DNA from: Thiotrichaceae bacterium
Lineage (GTDB): Bacteria > Pseudomonadota > Gammaproteobacteria > Thiotrichales > Thiotrichaceae
Length of the DNA: 42,360 bases
Direction of reading: 5' to 3'
Assembly (NCBI GenBank): GCA_015490895.1
Contig: WFWY01000110.1
Location: 1-42,360, forward strand
How positions within the stretch are numbered: the stretch's first letter is position 1; each line of letters starts with the position of its first letter. The position numbers and the translations under genes are program-made. The notes under the pieces are model-generated. The model searched no databases. It was not told the DNA's origin and saw only the letters and a program-made list of their open reading frames with translations. This document shows, piece after piece, positions 27,517 to 35,719 of the stretch.

Positions 27517-28032
27517 ATGAATAATTTCAACAAACTTTCTCTTGCAGGTACTGGAATAGCCCTGGCTCTCCTTCTTGGAGGATGTAGCCAACAGCAGGTA
27601 TCCGGCGACTCATCACAAGTCGCAGGTTCTTCGCAGCAAGTCGCGGGTTCTTCACAACAAACTGCGGGCTCTTCACAGCAGGTCAGCAAAGAATGTCCAG
27701 AGTGTGCTGCCCCCAAAGTAGAGCCTGTAGCAACGCCGCCCACCCCTGCTGCTACTACCACCAAAGTCACCCCCCCTCCTCGGACGGTTAGTGGACACAC
27801 TCACCCCGCAAACAAATGTACCAACACGATCAGACACAACCATCCCAATGGCAACCGTCCACACACACATCGGTATAGCTGCCAGGGATCACATCGTACA
27901 TCAGATATCAATATCCATGCCCTGCAGCGCAAGCTGAAAGCAAAGGGATACTATAAAGGCCCCATTACTGGTGTCATCAACGCAGATACTCGCGAAGCAT
28001 TGCAGCGCTATCAGCAACGACGCAGAAAATAA
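27517..28032 (+). CDS. His-rich outer-membrane lipoprotein with peptidoglycan-binding domain
   Basis: 171 residues. A lipoprotein signal peptide ends in the lipobox LLGGC (C23). Residues 28-57 are 7-residue near-repeats of QVAGSSQ (four units, 21-bp DNA repeat). A Pro/Thr-rich linker follows, then a His/Asn/Cys segment (HTHPANKC, IRHNHPNGNRPHTHRYSC) that could bind metal. Residues 128-167 (ALQRKLKAKGYYKGPITGVI, then NADTREALQRYQ) match PG_binding_1. A structural or metal-handling envelope protein is a reasonable reading; I do not know its function. AGAGG precedes the ATG. It is transcribed divergently from holA, with no partner gene. Confidence 0.8.
   Translation: MNNFNKLSLAGTGIALALLLGGCSQQQVSGDSSQVAGSSQQVAGSSQQTAGSSQQVSKECPECAAPKVEPVATPPTPAATTTKVTPPPRTVSGHTHPANKCTNTIRHNHPNGNRPHTHRYSCQGSHRTSDINIHALQRKLKAKGYYKGPITGVINADTREALQRYQQRRRK
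27600..27687 (+). repeat. 21-bp tandem coding repeats in the lipoprotein
   Basis: About four imperfect units of CAAGTCGCAGGTTCTTCGCA encoding QVAGSSQ. Copy number is likely to vary between strains by slippage. Confidence 0.75.
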
Positions 28033-28410
28033 TCTTTATACCTTTTGGTATATGCATGCCGTAGCACAAAAATCGCATTGCAATATACCGTTATTAATAA
28101 CAGGCCAACGTGGTAAAATGCGCTGGCCTGTTTGTCTTCTCCTTGCCTGAATCCACATCGGGTCAACAAATTCAGACTCCTATCTAAAAACACTGGGTTT
28201 AACCTGGAACCCTCAGTTGAACAGGCTCAAAGGGTGTCGTATTGTGCCGGTTTACGTAACAAAACAAGGGATTGTCCATCCCTTTTGAATCAGTTACAAC
28301 ACAGCTATGTGCCATCACAGACGTGCAATCTGCCTCGTAGCAACGCTTCACTCTTCTGGTGAATAAATAAGAAAGTACTTTTTCTATACTTTTAAGCTGT
28401 TAATGCTCCC
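28033..28410. other. Intergenic stretch between the lipoprotein and a MITE
   Basis: About 380 bp. It holds a small hairpin TATACC-TTTT-GGTATA (28037-28052) just after the stop and the terminator-like repeat at 28099-28132. A 76-codon frame at 28132-28362 has no ribosome site and an unusual composition, so I do not call a gene. Confidence 0.4.
28099..28132 (+). terminator. Probable terminator after the lipoprotein gene
   Basis: AACAGGCCA and TGGCCTGTT form a 9-bp stem around a 16-base loop, followed by TGTCTTCTCCTT. It is 66 bp after the stop codon. The loop is long and the T-tract is weak. Confidence 0.45.
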
Positions 28411-28576
28411 AAGGAAACTCAGATTAAGCCTGAGTGGAATTTCCCGATTGATAGAATTATTCATTTTTTGCTTAAAAATGGAGCTAATCGTTATTCTATC
28501 AGGGGGATTTTTAAGCAAAAAATGGGCGATTATAGCTTCGAGGAAACCGCTCACGACTTGATCAGAGTCTCCCCAA
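28411..28576 (+). mobile_element. MITE, subfamily B, full-length copy
   Basis: 166 bp; left end AAGGAAACTCAGATTAAGCC is diverged, right end GACTTGATCAGAGTCTCCCC. The internal frame is still open (DRIIHFLLKNGANRYSI), although the copy is clearly old. It lies about 150 bp before aroQ. Confidence 0.85.
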
Positions 28577-28730
28577 ATAGCACTTAACTGAAGTTTTTAG
28601 GATTATCTAGTGGTCAGTGCACTAGCATACCAATTGTTTCATGTGTAAAATCCGCGAACCATCGCTTTCTTGCTGCGAACTGTTGTAAACTCACAGTAAC
28701 CGATAGAAACAACTCGAACGAGATGACTGC

Positions 28731-29186
28731 ATGTCAAATATCCTGCTTATTAATGGCCCTAATCTGAATCTACTGGGAACACGTGAGCCAGATAAATATG
28801 GAACCCATACTCTGGCAGATATTGAGAACCACTTGCAACAGCAAGCCAGCCTCCAGCAGCAGCAACTCTTCTGTTTCCAGCATAATGCGGAACACGCAAT
28901 TATTGACCGAATCCATGCCGCCCGAGGTGAAGGTATCCACTTTATCCTCATTAACCCCGGTGCTTTTACCCACACCAGTATCGCCATACGTGATGCCTTG
29001 CTGGGAGTCACTATCCCTTTCATCGAAATCCACTTGTCGAATATTCATCAACGTGAGGCATTTCGTCATCATTCCTTTTTCTCGGATATCGCCGAAGGTG
29101 TCATTCTAGGGTTGGGAGTAAAAGGGTATGACCTGGCATTACAAGCAGCTGTGGAGATACTTAAAAATCGAATGTCCACTGCATAA
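28731..29186 (+). CDS. aroQ: 3-dehydroquinate dehydratase, type II
   Basis: Shikimate-pathway enzyme converting dehydroquinate to dehydroshikimate. 151 residues, usual for the dodecameric type II enzyme. [18 protein letters not shown] has the conserved Asn and catalytic Tyr; [16 protein letters not shown] and [17 protein letters not shown] carry the active-site His and Arg. It begins the conserved aroQ-accB-accC gene set. Confidence 0.97.
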   Translation: MSNILLINGPNLNLLGTREPDKYGTHTLADIENHLQQQASLQQQQLFCFQHNAEHAIIDRIHAARGEGIHFILINPGAFTHTSIAIRDALLGVTIPFIEIHLSNIHQREAFRHHSFFSDIAEGVILGLGVKGYDLALQAAVEILKNRMSTA

Positions 29187-29254
29187 TTTGCTGGTGGAAT
29201 AACAGGAAGCCGTTTATGGTGGCTACCGTAACAACTTAAAAGACAGGAATAAAG

Positions 29255-29716
29255 ATGGATGTAAGAAAAGTAAAAAAACTGATCGATCTCATTGAAAACA
29301 GCGACATCGCAGAAATCGAAATCAAGGAAGGAGAAGAGTCGGTACGCATATCCAAAGCCTCTGCTGTTGCACCCATGATGCAACCCGCCATGATGCCTGC
29401 TGCCCCTGCCCCCACACCAGCAACCAGCCCAGGACCGGCCCCTGCCACCACAGCAACAGAGCCGGAAAACGACGTGCCCAGTGGTCACCCAATCATCTCA
29501 CCGATGGTAGGTACCTTTTACCGTTCATCATCTCCCGGTGGAACCCCATTCGTTGAAGTAGGGGATACCGTAACAGCGGGTACAACGCTTTGCATTATCG
29601 AAGCCATGAAAATGCTCAACCAGATCGAATCTGACAAGGCTGGAGTCGTCAAGGCCATTTTGGTTGAAAATGAACAGCCTGTCGAGTTTGGTCAGCCTTT
29701 GATCATTATTGAATAA
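29255..29716 (+). CDS. accB: Biotin carboxyl carrier protein of acetyl-CoA carboxylase
   Basis: Carries biotin on a lysine of the C-terminal domain; 153 residues. The N-terminal [20 protein letters not shown] and the Ala/Pro-rich flexible linker (residues 45-70) are standard. Biotin is attached to the Lys of EAMKM near residue 119. It precedes accC by 24 bp. Confidence 0.98.
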   Translation: MDVRKVKKLIDLIENSDIAEIEIKEGEESVRISKASAVAPMMQPAMMPAAPAPTPATSPGPAPATTATEPENDVPSGHPIISPMVGTFYRSSSPGGTPFVEVGDTVTAGTTLCIIEAMKMLNQIESDKAGVVKAILVENEQPVEFGQPLIIIE

Positions 29717-29740
29717 AAATATTGTGCCGGAAAAAAACTG

Positions 29741-31087
29741 ATGATAAAGAAAGTCCTGATTGCAAATCGCGGAGAGATCGCCCTTCGTGTATTACGTGCC
29801 TGTAGAGAAATGGGCATTAAAACGGTTGCTATACATTCTACAGCTGACCGTGACCTGAAACATGTAAGACTTGCGGACGAGTCGGTCTGTATTGGCCCGG
29901 CACCATCACCCGAAAGCTATCTGAATATTCCTGCCATTATTAGTGCTGCTGAACTCACGAATGCAGATGCCATTCACCCTGGCTATGGTTTTTTATCCGA
30001 AAATGCAGACTTTGCCGAACGAGTCGAATCCAGCGGTTTTATCTTTATTGGCCCAAAGGCAGAAACCATTCGCCTGATGGGAGATAAAATCTCCGCAAAA
30101 GAAGCCATGATCAAGGCCAGAGTTCCCTGCGTTCCAGGCTCTGATGGTGCGATTCCGGAAGCAGAAGCCGATGTCAAAAAAATGGCACTGGATATAGGCT
30201 ATCCCGTTATTATCAAAGCAACCAGTGGTGGTGGTGGTCGTGGCATGCGTGTTATCCAGCGGGAGGCCGACCTGATGGAGTCAATCCGCCTGACACAGAC
30301 AGAAGCAAAAGCCGCATTTGGTAACGACACTCTATATATGGAGAAGTTTTTAACCACTCCCCGACATATTGAATTCCAGGTACTCTCTGACAAGCACGGC
30401 AATGCCATCCATTTATGTGAACGTGATTGCTCCATGCAACGACGCCATCAAAAGGTCGTTGAGGAAGCCCCCGCGCCCGGACTACCTGTTGAAGAACGAG
30501 AAAAACTGGGTAAAACCCTGGCTGATGCCTGCAAATCTATTGATTACCATGGCGCAGGCACTTTCGAATTTCTTTATGAAAACGGGGAGTTTTATTTTAT
30601 TGAAATGAATACCCGTCTACAGGTAGAACATACCGTGACAGAGCAAATTACGGGTATCGACCTGGTCAAGCAGCAAATAAAAATAGCTGCAGGTGAAGTG
30701 CTGGATATTCCCAACACTATCCAGCCTCGGGGACACGCCATAGAGTGCCGGATAAATGCCGAAGATCCAGTCACTTTCCTGCCTTCGCCAGGGAAGATAA
30801 CACGCTACCATGTTCCTGGTGGACTGGGTGTCCGGGTCGACTCCCATATTTATGCGGATTACACCGTACCACCCAATTATGACTCCATGATTGGAAAACT
30901 CATTACACATGGTGAAAACCGGGAAACAGCCATAGCACGCATGCGGGGGGCATTGACCGAAATGATCATTGAAGGCATTAAGACCAATATTCCACTACAT
31001 CTAAAAATACTCGATGATCCCGAATTCCAGCAAGGTGGTGCCAACATCCATCACCTGGAGCATATGCTTGAAGACTCCTCTTCCTGA
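29741..31087 (+). CDS. accC: Biotin carboxylase of acetyl-CoA carboxylase
   Basis: ATP-grasp enzyme that carboxylates biotin on AccB. 448 residues. [20 protein letters not shown] opens the N-terminal domain; the Gly-rich ATP loop [10 protein letters not shown] and the C-terminal [20 protein letters not shown] are intact. Together with accA at 11143 and an accD elsewhere it forms the fatty-acid committing enzyme. Confidence 0.99.
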   Translation: MIKKVLIANRGEIALRVLRACREMGIKTVAIHSTADRDLKHVRLADESVCIGPAPSPESYLNIPAIISAAELTNADAIHPGYGFLSENADFAERVESSGFIFIGPKAETIRLMGDKISAKEAMIKARVPCVPGSDGAIPEAEADVKKMALDIGYPVIIKATSGGGGRGMRVIQREADLMESIRLTQTEAKAAFGNDTLYMEKFLTTPRHIEFQVLSDKHGNAIHLCERDCSMQRRHQKVVEEAPAPGLPVEEREKLGKTLADACKSIDYHGAGTFEFLYENGEFYFIEMNTRLQVEHTVTEQITGIDLVKQQIKIAAGEVLDIPNTIQPRGHAIECRINAEDPVTFLPSPGKITRYHVPGGLGVRVDSHIYADYTVPPNYDSMIGKLITHGENRETAIARMRGALTEMIIEGIKTNIPLHLKILDDPEFQQGGANIHHLEHMLEDSSS

Positions 31088-31108
31088 TTCTGGTCAAAAT
31101 AGTTATCC

Positions 31109-32002
31109 ATGAGTTGGCAACAGCTATTCTGTCAGACATCAAAACAGCACGAAGCTGCCATTAGCCAGCTCATGGAAGAAAATGGTGCAGTTTCTGTAAC
31201 CTATCAGGATGCCAAAGACTCCCCAATTCTAGAGCCTCTCCCTGGAGAAAGCCCGCTATGGGATGAACTGGTGATTATCGGCCTGTTTGAGACCGATAAG
31301 AAGCTATCCCCTCTCATTCAGCTAATCAGTCAACAGCACCCTGGACACTGTCAGCTCCATACCGAAATACTCGAAGAACAACAATGGGAGCGCAGCTGGA
31401 TGGACAATTATCATCCCATGAAGTTTGGGGAAAACTTATGGATCTACCCAACCCACCACGAACGCCCTGACGATAACAGCACACAGATTCTTCTAGATCC
31501 CGGGCTCGCCTTCGGCACCGGAACTCATCCCACAACGGCACTTTGCCTGGAATGGCTGGATCAACACCCACCCAGAGCACTTACAGGTATTGATTATGGC
31601 TGTGGTTCAGGAGTACTGGCTATTGCTGCAATCAAGCTGGGAGCCCATACCATGATCGCAACCGATATAGACCAACAGGCATTAACAGCCACCCAAAACA
31701 ACATGTGCACCAACCATATTAACAATGAATCAATTTATACCTGCCTGCCTGAAAACCTGCCCAAGGCTCCTGTAGATCTAATCCTGGCTAATATTCTTTC
31801 TGGACCACTCGTTGAGCTGGCGCCTGATCTGGCTCAGCGGATAAAACCACAGGGGCGTATCGTGCTGTCAGGCATTCTACATCAGCAAAAACACGAAATA
31901 CTGGATGCCTATTCACCCTGGTTTGACAAACTCACTATTGACACACAGCAAGACTGGCTAAGAGTAACAGGCATCCGAAATATAAACACACCCTGTTTAT
32001 AA
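31109..32002 (+). CDS. prmA: Ribosomal protein L11 methyltransferase
   Basis: Trimethylates L11. 297 residues. Lys/Trp-rich N-terminal substrate domain with WERSWMDNYHPMKFGENLWI; SAM-binding motif I is DYGCGSGVLAIAA and motif IV LILANILSGPL. Twenty-one bp after accC, in the usual gammaproteobacterial order. Confidence 0.96.
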   Translation: MSWQQLFCQTSKQHEAAISQLMEENGAVSVTYQDAKDSPILEPLPGESPLWDELVIIGLFETDKKLSPLIQLISQQHPGHCQLHTEILEEQQWERSWMDNYHPMKFGENLWIYPTHHERPDDNSTQILLDPGLAFGTGTHPTTALCLEWLDQHPPRALTGIDYGCGSGVLAIAAIKLGAHTMIATDIDQQALTATQNNMCTNHINNESIYTCLPENLPKAPVDLILANILSGPLVELAPDLAQRIKPQGRIVLSGILHQQKHEILDAYSPWFDKLTIDTQQDWLRVTGIRNINTPCL

Positions 32003-32378
32003 ACATAAAAAGTGAGTAATTACTCAGTGTAATGATACGCAAGATAGTAAGCTGTTTTAATTACGCTGAGCAGTTACCATAAAAAAACACAAACCTGCCT
32101 ATATAGGGGACAGATGGACAATTCCCGACCAGCCCATAGATTTAACTGATAGACTGTCATTTTTTAGCCACTTAAATTGCTAAAATAACTATCAATATAC
32201 CGGGGAGTTTAAATTTAATCGGGTTTAACCCCTCTGATATAACCATTGGGAATGGTGTCCAATCATTCAGCATTCCTTAACTTACATTACGTCATTTTCA
32301 GTTTGAGAAAAGACATAAAAATGACACTTTCGGGTGTCAACGAAACGTATTTGCCAGCGTCTTAGGACAGAGCCACTA
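32003..32378. promoter_or_regulatory. Intergenic region with several short palindromes
   Basis: 376 bp without a gene. It contains TGAGTAATTACTCA (14-bp palindrome, 32013-32026), ACCATT-GGG-AATGGT (32242-32256) and TGACAC-TTTCGG-GTGTCA (32322-32339). It separates prmA from the zinc-ribbon gene and so probably holds the promoter of the dusB-fis unit. Confidence 0.4.
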
Positions 32379-33140
32379 ATGTATACACAATGCCCACATT
32401 GCGAAGCCATATTTCGCGTCAGCATGAAAGAAATCACTACCGCGCATGGTCAGTTGCGCTGTGGTGAGTGTGGTCATACATTTAATGCCATGAATTCACT
32501 AAGTAGTACACTACCGGGCGAGCTCGAACAAACCACAACGCCCGAAGAGGCCATAGCCAACAAGACATCCTCCGCGCCAATACCCTCTGAGAGTAGCCCG
32601 ACACATCCCCAGGCAAATGTGCCGACAAAAGCCTATACACACAAGCCCCAATCCACAACCCCAACCCAGGATCGAGCAAGAAAATACATGCTATGGTCCG
32701 GTATTGGACTGGTCACCCTGCTGTTACTACAAACCTTGTATGTCTCTCGCGACTGGTTGGCTCATCAACCAGCAACGGCAGGCATTACTCGTTCCGCTTG
32801 CCAGTTTTTGGGGTGTAGCATCACACCAAAACGTGACCCCACACAGATTGAAATTATTTCTCATAATGTCTATGCACACCCCAATGAACCCGGCTCACTG
32901 ATTATTACTGCCACCATGAGAAATAAAGCCTCCTATGGGCAGCCCTTACCATTAGTCGAAGTGAGTTTTCTCGATAAAGACACGAATACCATTGCACTAC
33001 GCCGCTTCCGGCCGGAGGAATATACCCCCAAAAACAGAGCCGACAAGAAACTGTTTCTTCCCAATGAAACACTTTATTTCAGAATGAAAATAAAGGACCC
33101 TGGCAAGGATGCCGTCACTTTCCAGTTTAATTTTTTGTGA
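32379..33140 (+). CDS. Zinc-ribbon and DUF3426 membrane protein
   Basis: About 253 residues from the ATG at 32379; the frame is open 15 codons upstream, but the protein MYTQCPHCEAIFRVSMKEI fits the MJ0042-type zinc ribbon (CPxC near residues 5-8, CGEC about 22 residues later). A Pro/Thr-rich linker, one transmembrane helix (GIGLVTLLLLQTLYV) and a C-terminal DUF3426 domain follow. Family function is unknown; it is a frequent neighbour of prmA and dusB in gammaproteobacteria. 6 bp before dusB, so cotranscribed with dusB and fis. Confidence 0.8.
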   Translation: MYTQCPHCEAIFRVSMKEITTAHGQLRCGECGHTFNAMNSLSSTLPGELEQTTTPEEAIANKTSSAPIPSESSPTHPQANVPTKAYTHKPQSTTPTQDRARKYMLWSGIGLVTLLLLQTLYVSRDWLAHQPATAGITRSACQFLGCSITPKRDPTQIEIISHNVYAHPNEPGSLIITATMRNKASYGQPLPLVEVSFLDKDTNTIALRRFRPEEYTPKNRADKKLFLPNETLYFRMKIKDPGKDAVTFQFNFL

Positions 33141-33146
33141 CCCATC

Positions 33147-34145
33147 ATGCAAATAGGCTCTTACACATTACCCAGCAAATTGCTACTGGCCCCCATGGCG
33201 GGCATTACCGACCCACCATTTCGCAGCCTTTGCCGACGCTTTGGTGCCGGACTGGCAACTTCAGAAATGCTAACTTCTGATATTACGCTTTGGGACTCCA
33301 AAAAGTCACTGTACCGCTTGCCACAGCCCAATGAAAGTGAACCTCGTAGCGTACAAATTGCAGGAACTGATCCAAAGCTAATGGCCGAAGCCACCCAGCT
33401 GAGCATCACCAAAGGAGCGCAAATTATTGACATAAATTTTGGTTGCCCTGCAAAAAAAGTCTGTAATAAAGCCGCCGGTTCCGCACTTATGCAGGATCCG
33501 GAAACAGCCAGAGCCATTATTCGAGCTGTAACCCGAACAGCAGCAACTCTTAATGTCCCGGTCACCTTGAAAATGCGTACAGGCTGGTCAAGAAAACATA
33601 AGAATGCACTGGAAATTGCCAAAATCGCTGAAGACAACCAAATATCAGCCTTGTCCATCCACGGTAGAACCCGCCAGGATGGCTACTCAGGCTACGCTGA
33701 ATATGAAACCATTCGCCGCGTAAAACAGGCAGTCAGTATTCCGGTGATTGCCAACGGTGACCTGCGTGACTCCCGGGATCTCAACTTTGTACTAAGCTAT
33801 ACCGGTGTTGATGCACTCATGCTCGGACGAGTCACACAGGGACAACCCTGGATATTTCACCGTTACAACACCTTGTTAGAAACAGGTACCTTGCCTGAAG
33901 ACCTGTCTTTTTTCCAAAAAGCCCAGGTCATCCTTGAGCATATTAAGCAAATTCATCACTTGTTCGGCACGACAATAGGCGTGAAGCTCGCACGCAAACA
34001 CATCGGGTGGTATCTCGATCGTCTAGCTTTTCCTGCCAACAAAAAGAAGACCCTTTTTGGAGCAACAACTTCAGAATCCCAGGTACAACTGCTTGCAGAG
34101 GTACTTGTAAATCCCCCCAACAAAGCCCCTAATACAGGAAGGTAA
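33147..34145 (+). CDS. dusB: tRNA-dihydrouridine synthase B
   Basis: FMN enzyme that reduces U17 of tRNA. 332 residues. The TIM barrel starts SKLLLAPMAGITDPPFRSLC; the catalytic Cys is in INFGCPAKKVCNKAAGSAL; the SIHGRTR and MLGRVTQGQPWIF motifs bind phosphate and FMN. Directly upstream of fis, the widely conserved dusB-fis pair. Confidence 0.97.
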   Translation: MQIGSYTLPSKLLLAPMAGITDPPFRSLCRRFGAGLATSEMLTSDITLWDSKKSLYRLPQPNESEPRSVQIAGTDPKLMAEATQLSITKGAQIIDINFGCPAKKVCNKAAGSALMQDPETARAIIRAVTRTAATLNVPVTLKMRTGWSRKHKNALEIAKIAEDNQISALSIHGRTRQDGYSGYAEYETIRRVKQAVSIPVIANGDLRDSRDLNFVLSYTGVDALMLGRVTQGQPWIFHRYNTLLETGTLPEDLSFFQKAQVILEHIKQIHHLFGTTIGVKLARKHIGWYLDRLAFPANKKKTLFGATTSESQVQLLAEVLVNPPNKAPNTGR

Positions 34146-34149
34146 CATT

Positions 34150-34410
34150 ATGAATAATCATATATCATTATCAGACAACCTGGCATCACAGCTCTCTGAT
34201 ACCGTCGCGACTGTCTCTAGAGACTATCTAACAACTCTGGGCGACCAGGATCCAACCAACCTCTACCGTCAGATTCTTGATGAAGTGGAAAAACCCCTGC
34301 TCCAGGTGATTATGGAACGTACACATGGCAATCAGTCAAGAGCTGCTATCTGTCTTGGTATTAACCGTGCTACATTACGCTCTAAACTCAAACGTCATGG
34401 CTTAATGTGA
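34150..34410 (+). CDS. fis: DNA-binding protein Fis
   Basis: Nucleoid protein and factor for inversion, abundant in early growth. 86 residues, a little shorter than E. coli's 98 because of a shorter N-terminal arm. The C-terminal helix-turn-helix GNQSRAAICLGINRATLRSK is well conserved. Four bp after dusB. The presence of dusB-fis is a gammaproteobacterial signature. Confidence 0.96.
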   Translation: MNNHISLSDNLASQLSDTVATVSRDYLTTLGDQDPTNLYRQILDEVEKPLLQVIMERTHGNQSRAAICLGINRATLRSKLKRHGLM

Positions 34411-34435
34411 GCCAGCTACTTTATCGATAAGACAC

Positions 34436-34993
34436 ATGCAAACATCCTTTCCAGATCGCGAGCAACAAATCATTCAGACGCATTCCAGCCTGATCCGATT
34501 AGTTGCAGATACGTTACAACAAACAGAACTCAAGCCAAAGCTGGATGAAGTTCTTATGATCAGTGCCAAAAATGGATGGACTGATCTTGTCGCCGCCATT
34601 CGGAAAATTCTTTCCGGTGAACGTAATCGAAACAATCTGGGAAACCTGGATGACGAGGATAGAGTTATTATCCACGCCATACTGGATGGGATCCAGAACC
34701 CTGCAACATTACCTGATGATGCAGTCACTGGTGACCCTACGATGGCTGCACCCGGAATAGCACACATGATCCATGAGGCCGCAACAGGTAATGCTCAAGC
34801 GCTTGTCCTGCTATCAAATATGGCAGAACAAATGAGCAGTGCAGGAGGCGATATGCGACGCCTGGGGGGAATCATGAAAACTATTCTGGATGGAGAACGC
34901 AACCCGGATAAACTCTGTAAAGGAATGGCTCAACAAGGACGTTCGTTAGTTTTATCCATACTGGATGAGCTTGGAAAAATACAAGCTCATTAA
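34436..34993 (+). CDS. Unknown protein with an internal duplication, downstream of fis
   Basis: 185 residues, not recognised. It looks all-helical and acidic, without signal or membrane segments. Two parts resemble each other: IRKILSGERNRNNL with DRVIIHAILDGI (about residues 56-86), and MKTILDGERNPDKL with GRSLVLSILDEL (about 145-180). This suggests an ancient duplication of a ~35-residue helical unit. It follows fis by 25 bp on the same strand, where purH often sits, so it may belong to the dusB-fis transcript. The stop codon lies inside the left end of a MITE copy. Confidence 0.75.
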   Translation: MQTSFPDREQQIIQTHSSLIRLVADTLQQTELKPKLDEVLMISAKNGWTDLVAAIRKILSGERNRNNLGNLDDEDRVIIHAILDGIQNPATLPDDAVTGDPTMAAPGIAHMIHEAATGNAQALVLLSNMAEQMSSAGGDMRRLGGIMKTILDGERNPDKLCKGMAQQGRSLVLSILDELGKIQAH

Positions 34994-35156
34994 GGAGACT
35001 CTGATCAAGTCCCAGTCGTTTTCCTGAGGCTGAAATATCGCCATTTTTTCGCTATAAAAGTGACCAATAGGATGACTATTGCTAACGTCTCTATCAAAAA
35101 ACTGACGAATTTCATCTCACAGGAAATTGACCGGACTTAATCAGAGGCTCCTTAAG
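34991..35156 (-). mobile_element. MITE, subfamily A, full-length inverted copy
   Basis: 166 bp. TTAAGGAGACTCTGATCAAG at the left and GACTTAATCAGAGGCTCCTTA at the right. Its reverse complement matches the copy at 1-154 almost base for base, so these two moved recently. The stop codon (TAA, 34991-34993) of the upstream gene is formed by its first bases. Confidence 0.88.
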
Positions 35157-35308
35157 CAGTATAGTATCTACCTGAGTACTTCCAACTTACAGGCAAGTAC
35201 TCTCTTTTTTCATTGGCCTTCCATACGACAGTCATAACGACACAATGAGTTATCCCGGTCAGGGACTTCGATTAAGTAGATGTTCAGAATAGGGCAAGCT
35301 GCGATATG

Positions 35309-35362
35309 TTATGCTTATCATTATTATCTAATAAACTAATGATAACTGATGACAAAGCATAA
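35309..35362 (+). promoter_or_regulatory. AT-rich stem-loop in front of the 95-codon gene
   Basis: TTATCATTA (35315-35323) and TAATGATAA (35337-35345) pair perfectly around a 13-base loop; outside it TTATGCTT (35309-35316) pairs with AAGCATAA (35355-35362). It ends 5 bp before the ATG and leaves no recognisable ribosome site. It may be an operator (it resembles a relaxed Fur-like repeat) or an RNA control element. Confidence 0.4.
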
Positions 35363-35367
35363 AAACT

Positions 35368-35655
35368 ATGACTGCAACGACGCTTAACCACACACCTGTC
35401 ACACTACAACAAGACAGGCTATCCAACCCTTCTCTGCATGGCTTCACTATACATATTGATATTGATGCAAAAAAATCTCCCCGGTTTATACACTACCTGG
35501 ATACATTTCATGTCATGGAGAAAGCAAGCCTTTCTGCGACACAGCAGGGCCTGTGCATCAAAATAACCGCCACCGACCAGCAACTTGGTGAATTTATTTT
35601 ACAGGGAGTCCAGCGCCATGCGGACGTCACTAAAGTAGCAATCGCTGTTGCCTGA
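35368..35655 (+). CDS. Small protein of unknown function
   Basis: 95 residues, not recognised. A predicted alpha/beta protein: strand FTIHIDID, helix SPRFIHYLDTFHVM, strand ASLSATQQGLCIKITA, helix QLGEFILQGVQ, then strand VTKVAIAV. That beta-alpha-beta-beta-alpha-beta order is reminiscent of an ACT-like or ferredoxin-like small domain, but this is inference. No ribosome site is visible, and the gene stands alone facing purL. Confidence 0.55.
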   Translation: MTATTLNHTPVTLQQDRLSNPSLHGFTIHIDIDAKKSPRFIHYLDTFHVMEKASLSATQQGLCIKITATDQQLGEFILQGVQRHADVTKVAIAVA

Positions 35656-35719
35656 TTCTTTTTGGTACCCACTTGAACCTGGAACACCCTTGATCCAACA
35701 GCTACAGCTAGTACAGTAA

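Noticed and set aside
27600-27687. CRISPR-like short repeats
   Set aside because: They are contiguous 21-bp coding repeats with no spacers.
28132-28362. 76-codon frame between the lipoprotein and aroQ
   Set aside because: It begins at the end of a terminator-like repeat, lacks a ribosome site and has no recognisable pattern.
28033-28730. tRNA or small RNA gene before aroQ
   Set aside because: I could not fold a cloverleaf or match a known RNA; the region is explained in part by a terminator-like repeat and a MITE.
33161-33658. 165-codon minus-strand frame inside dusB
   Set aside because: Antisense shadow; the dusB frame carries all family motifs.
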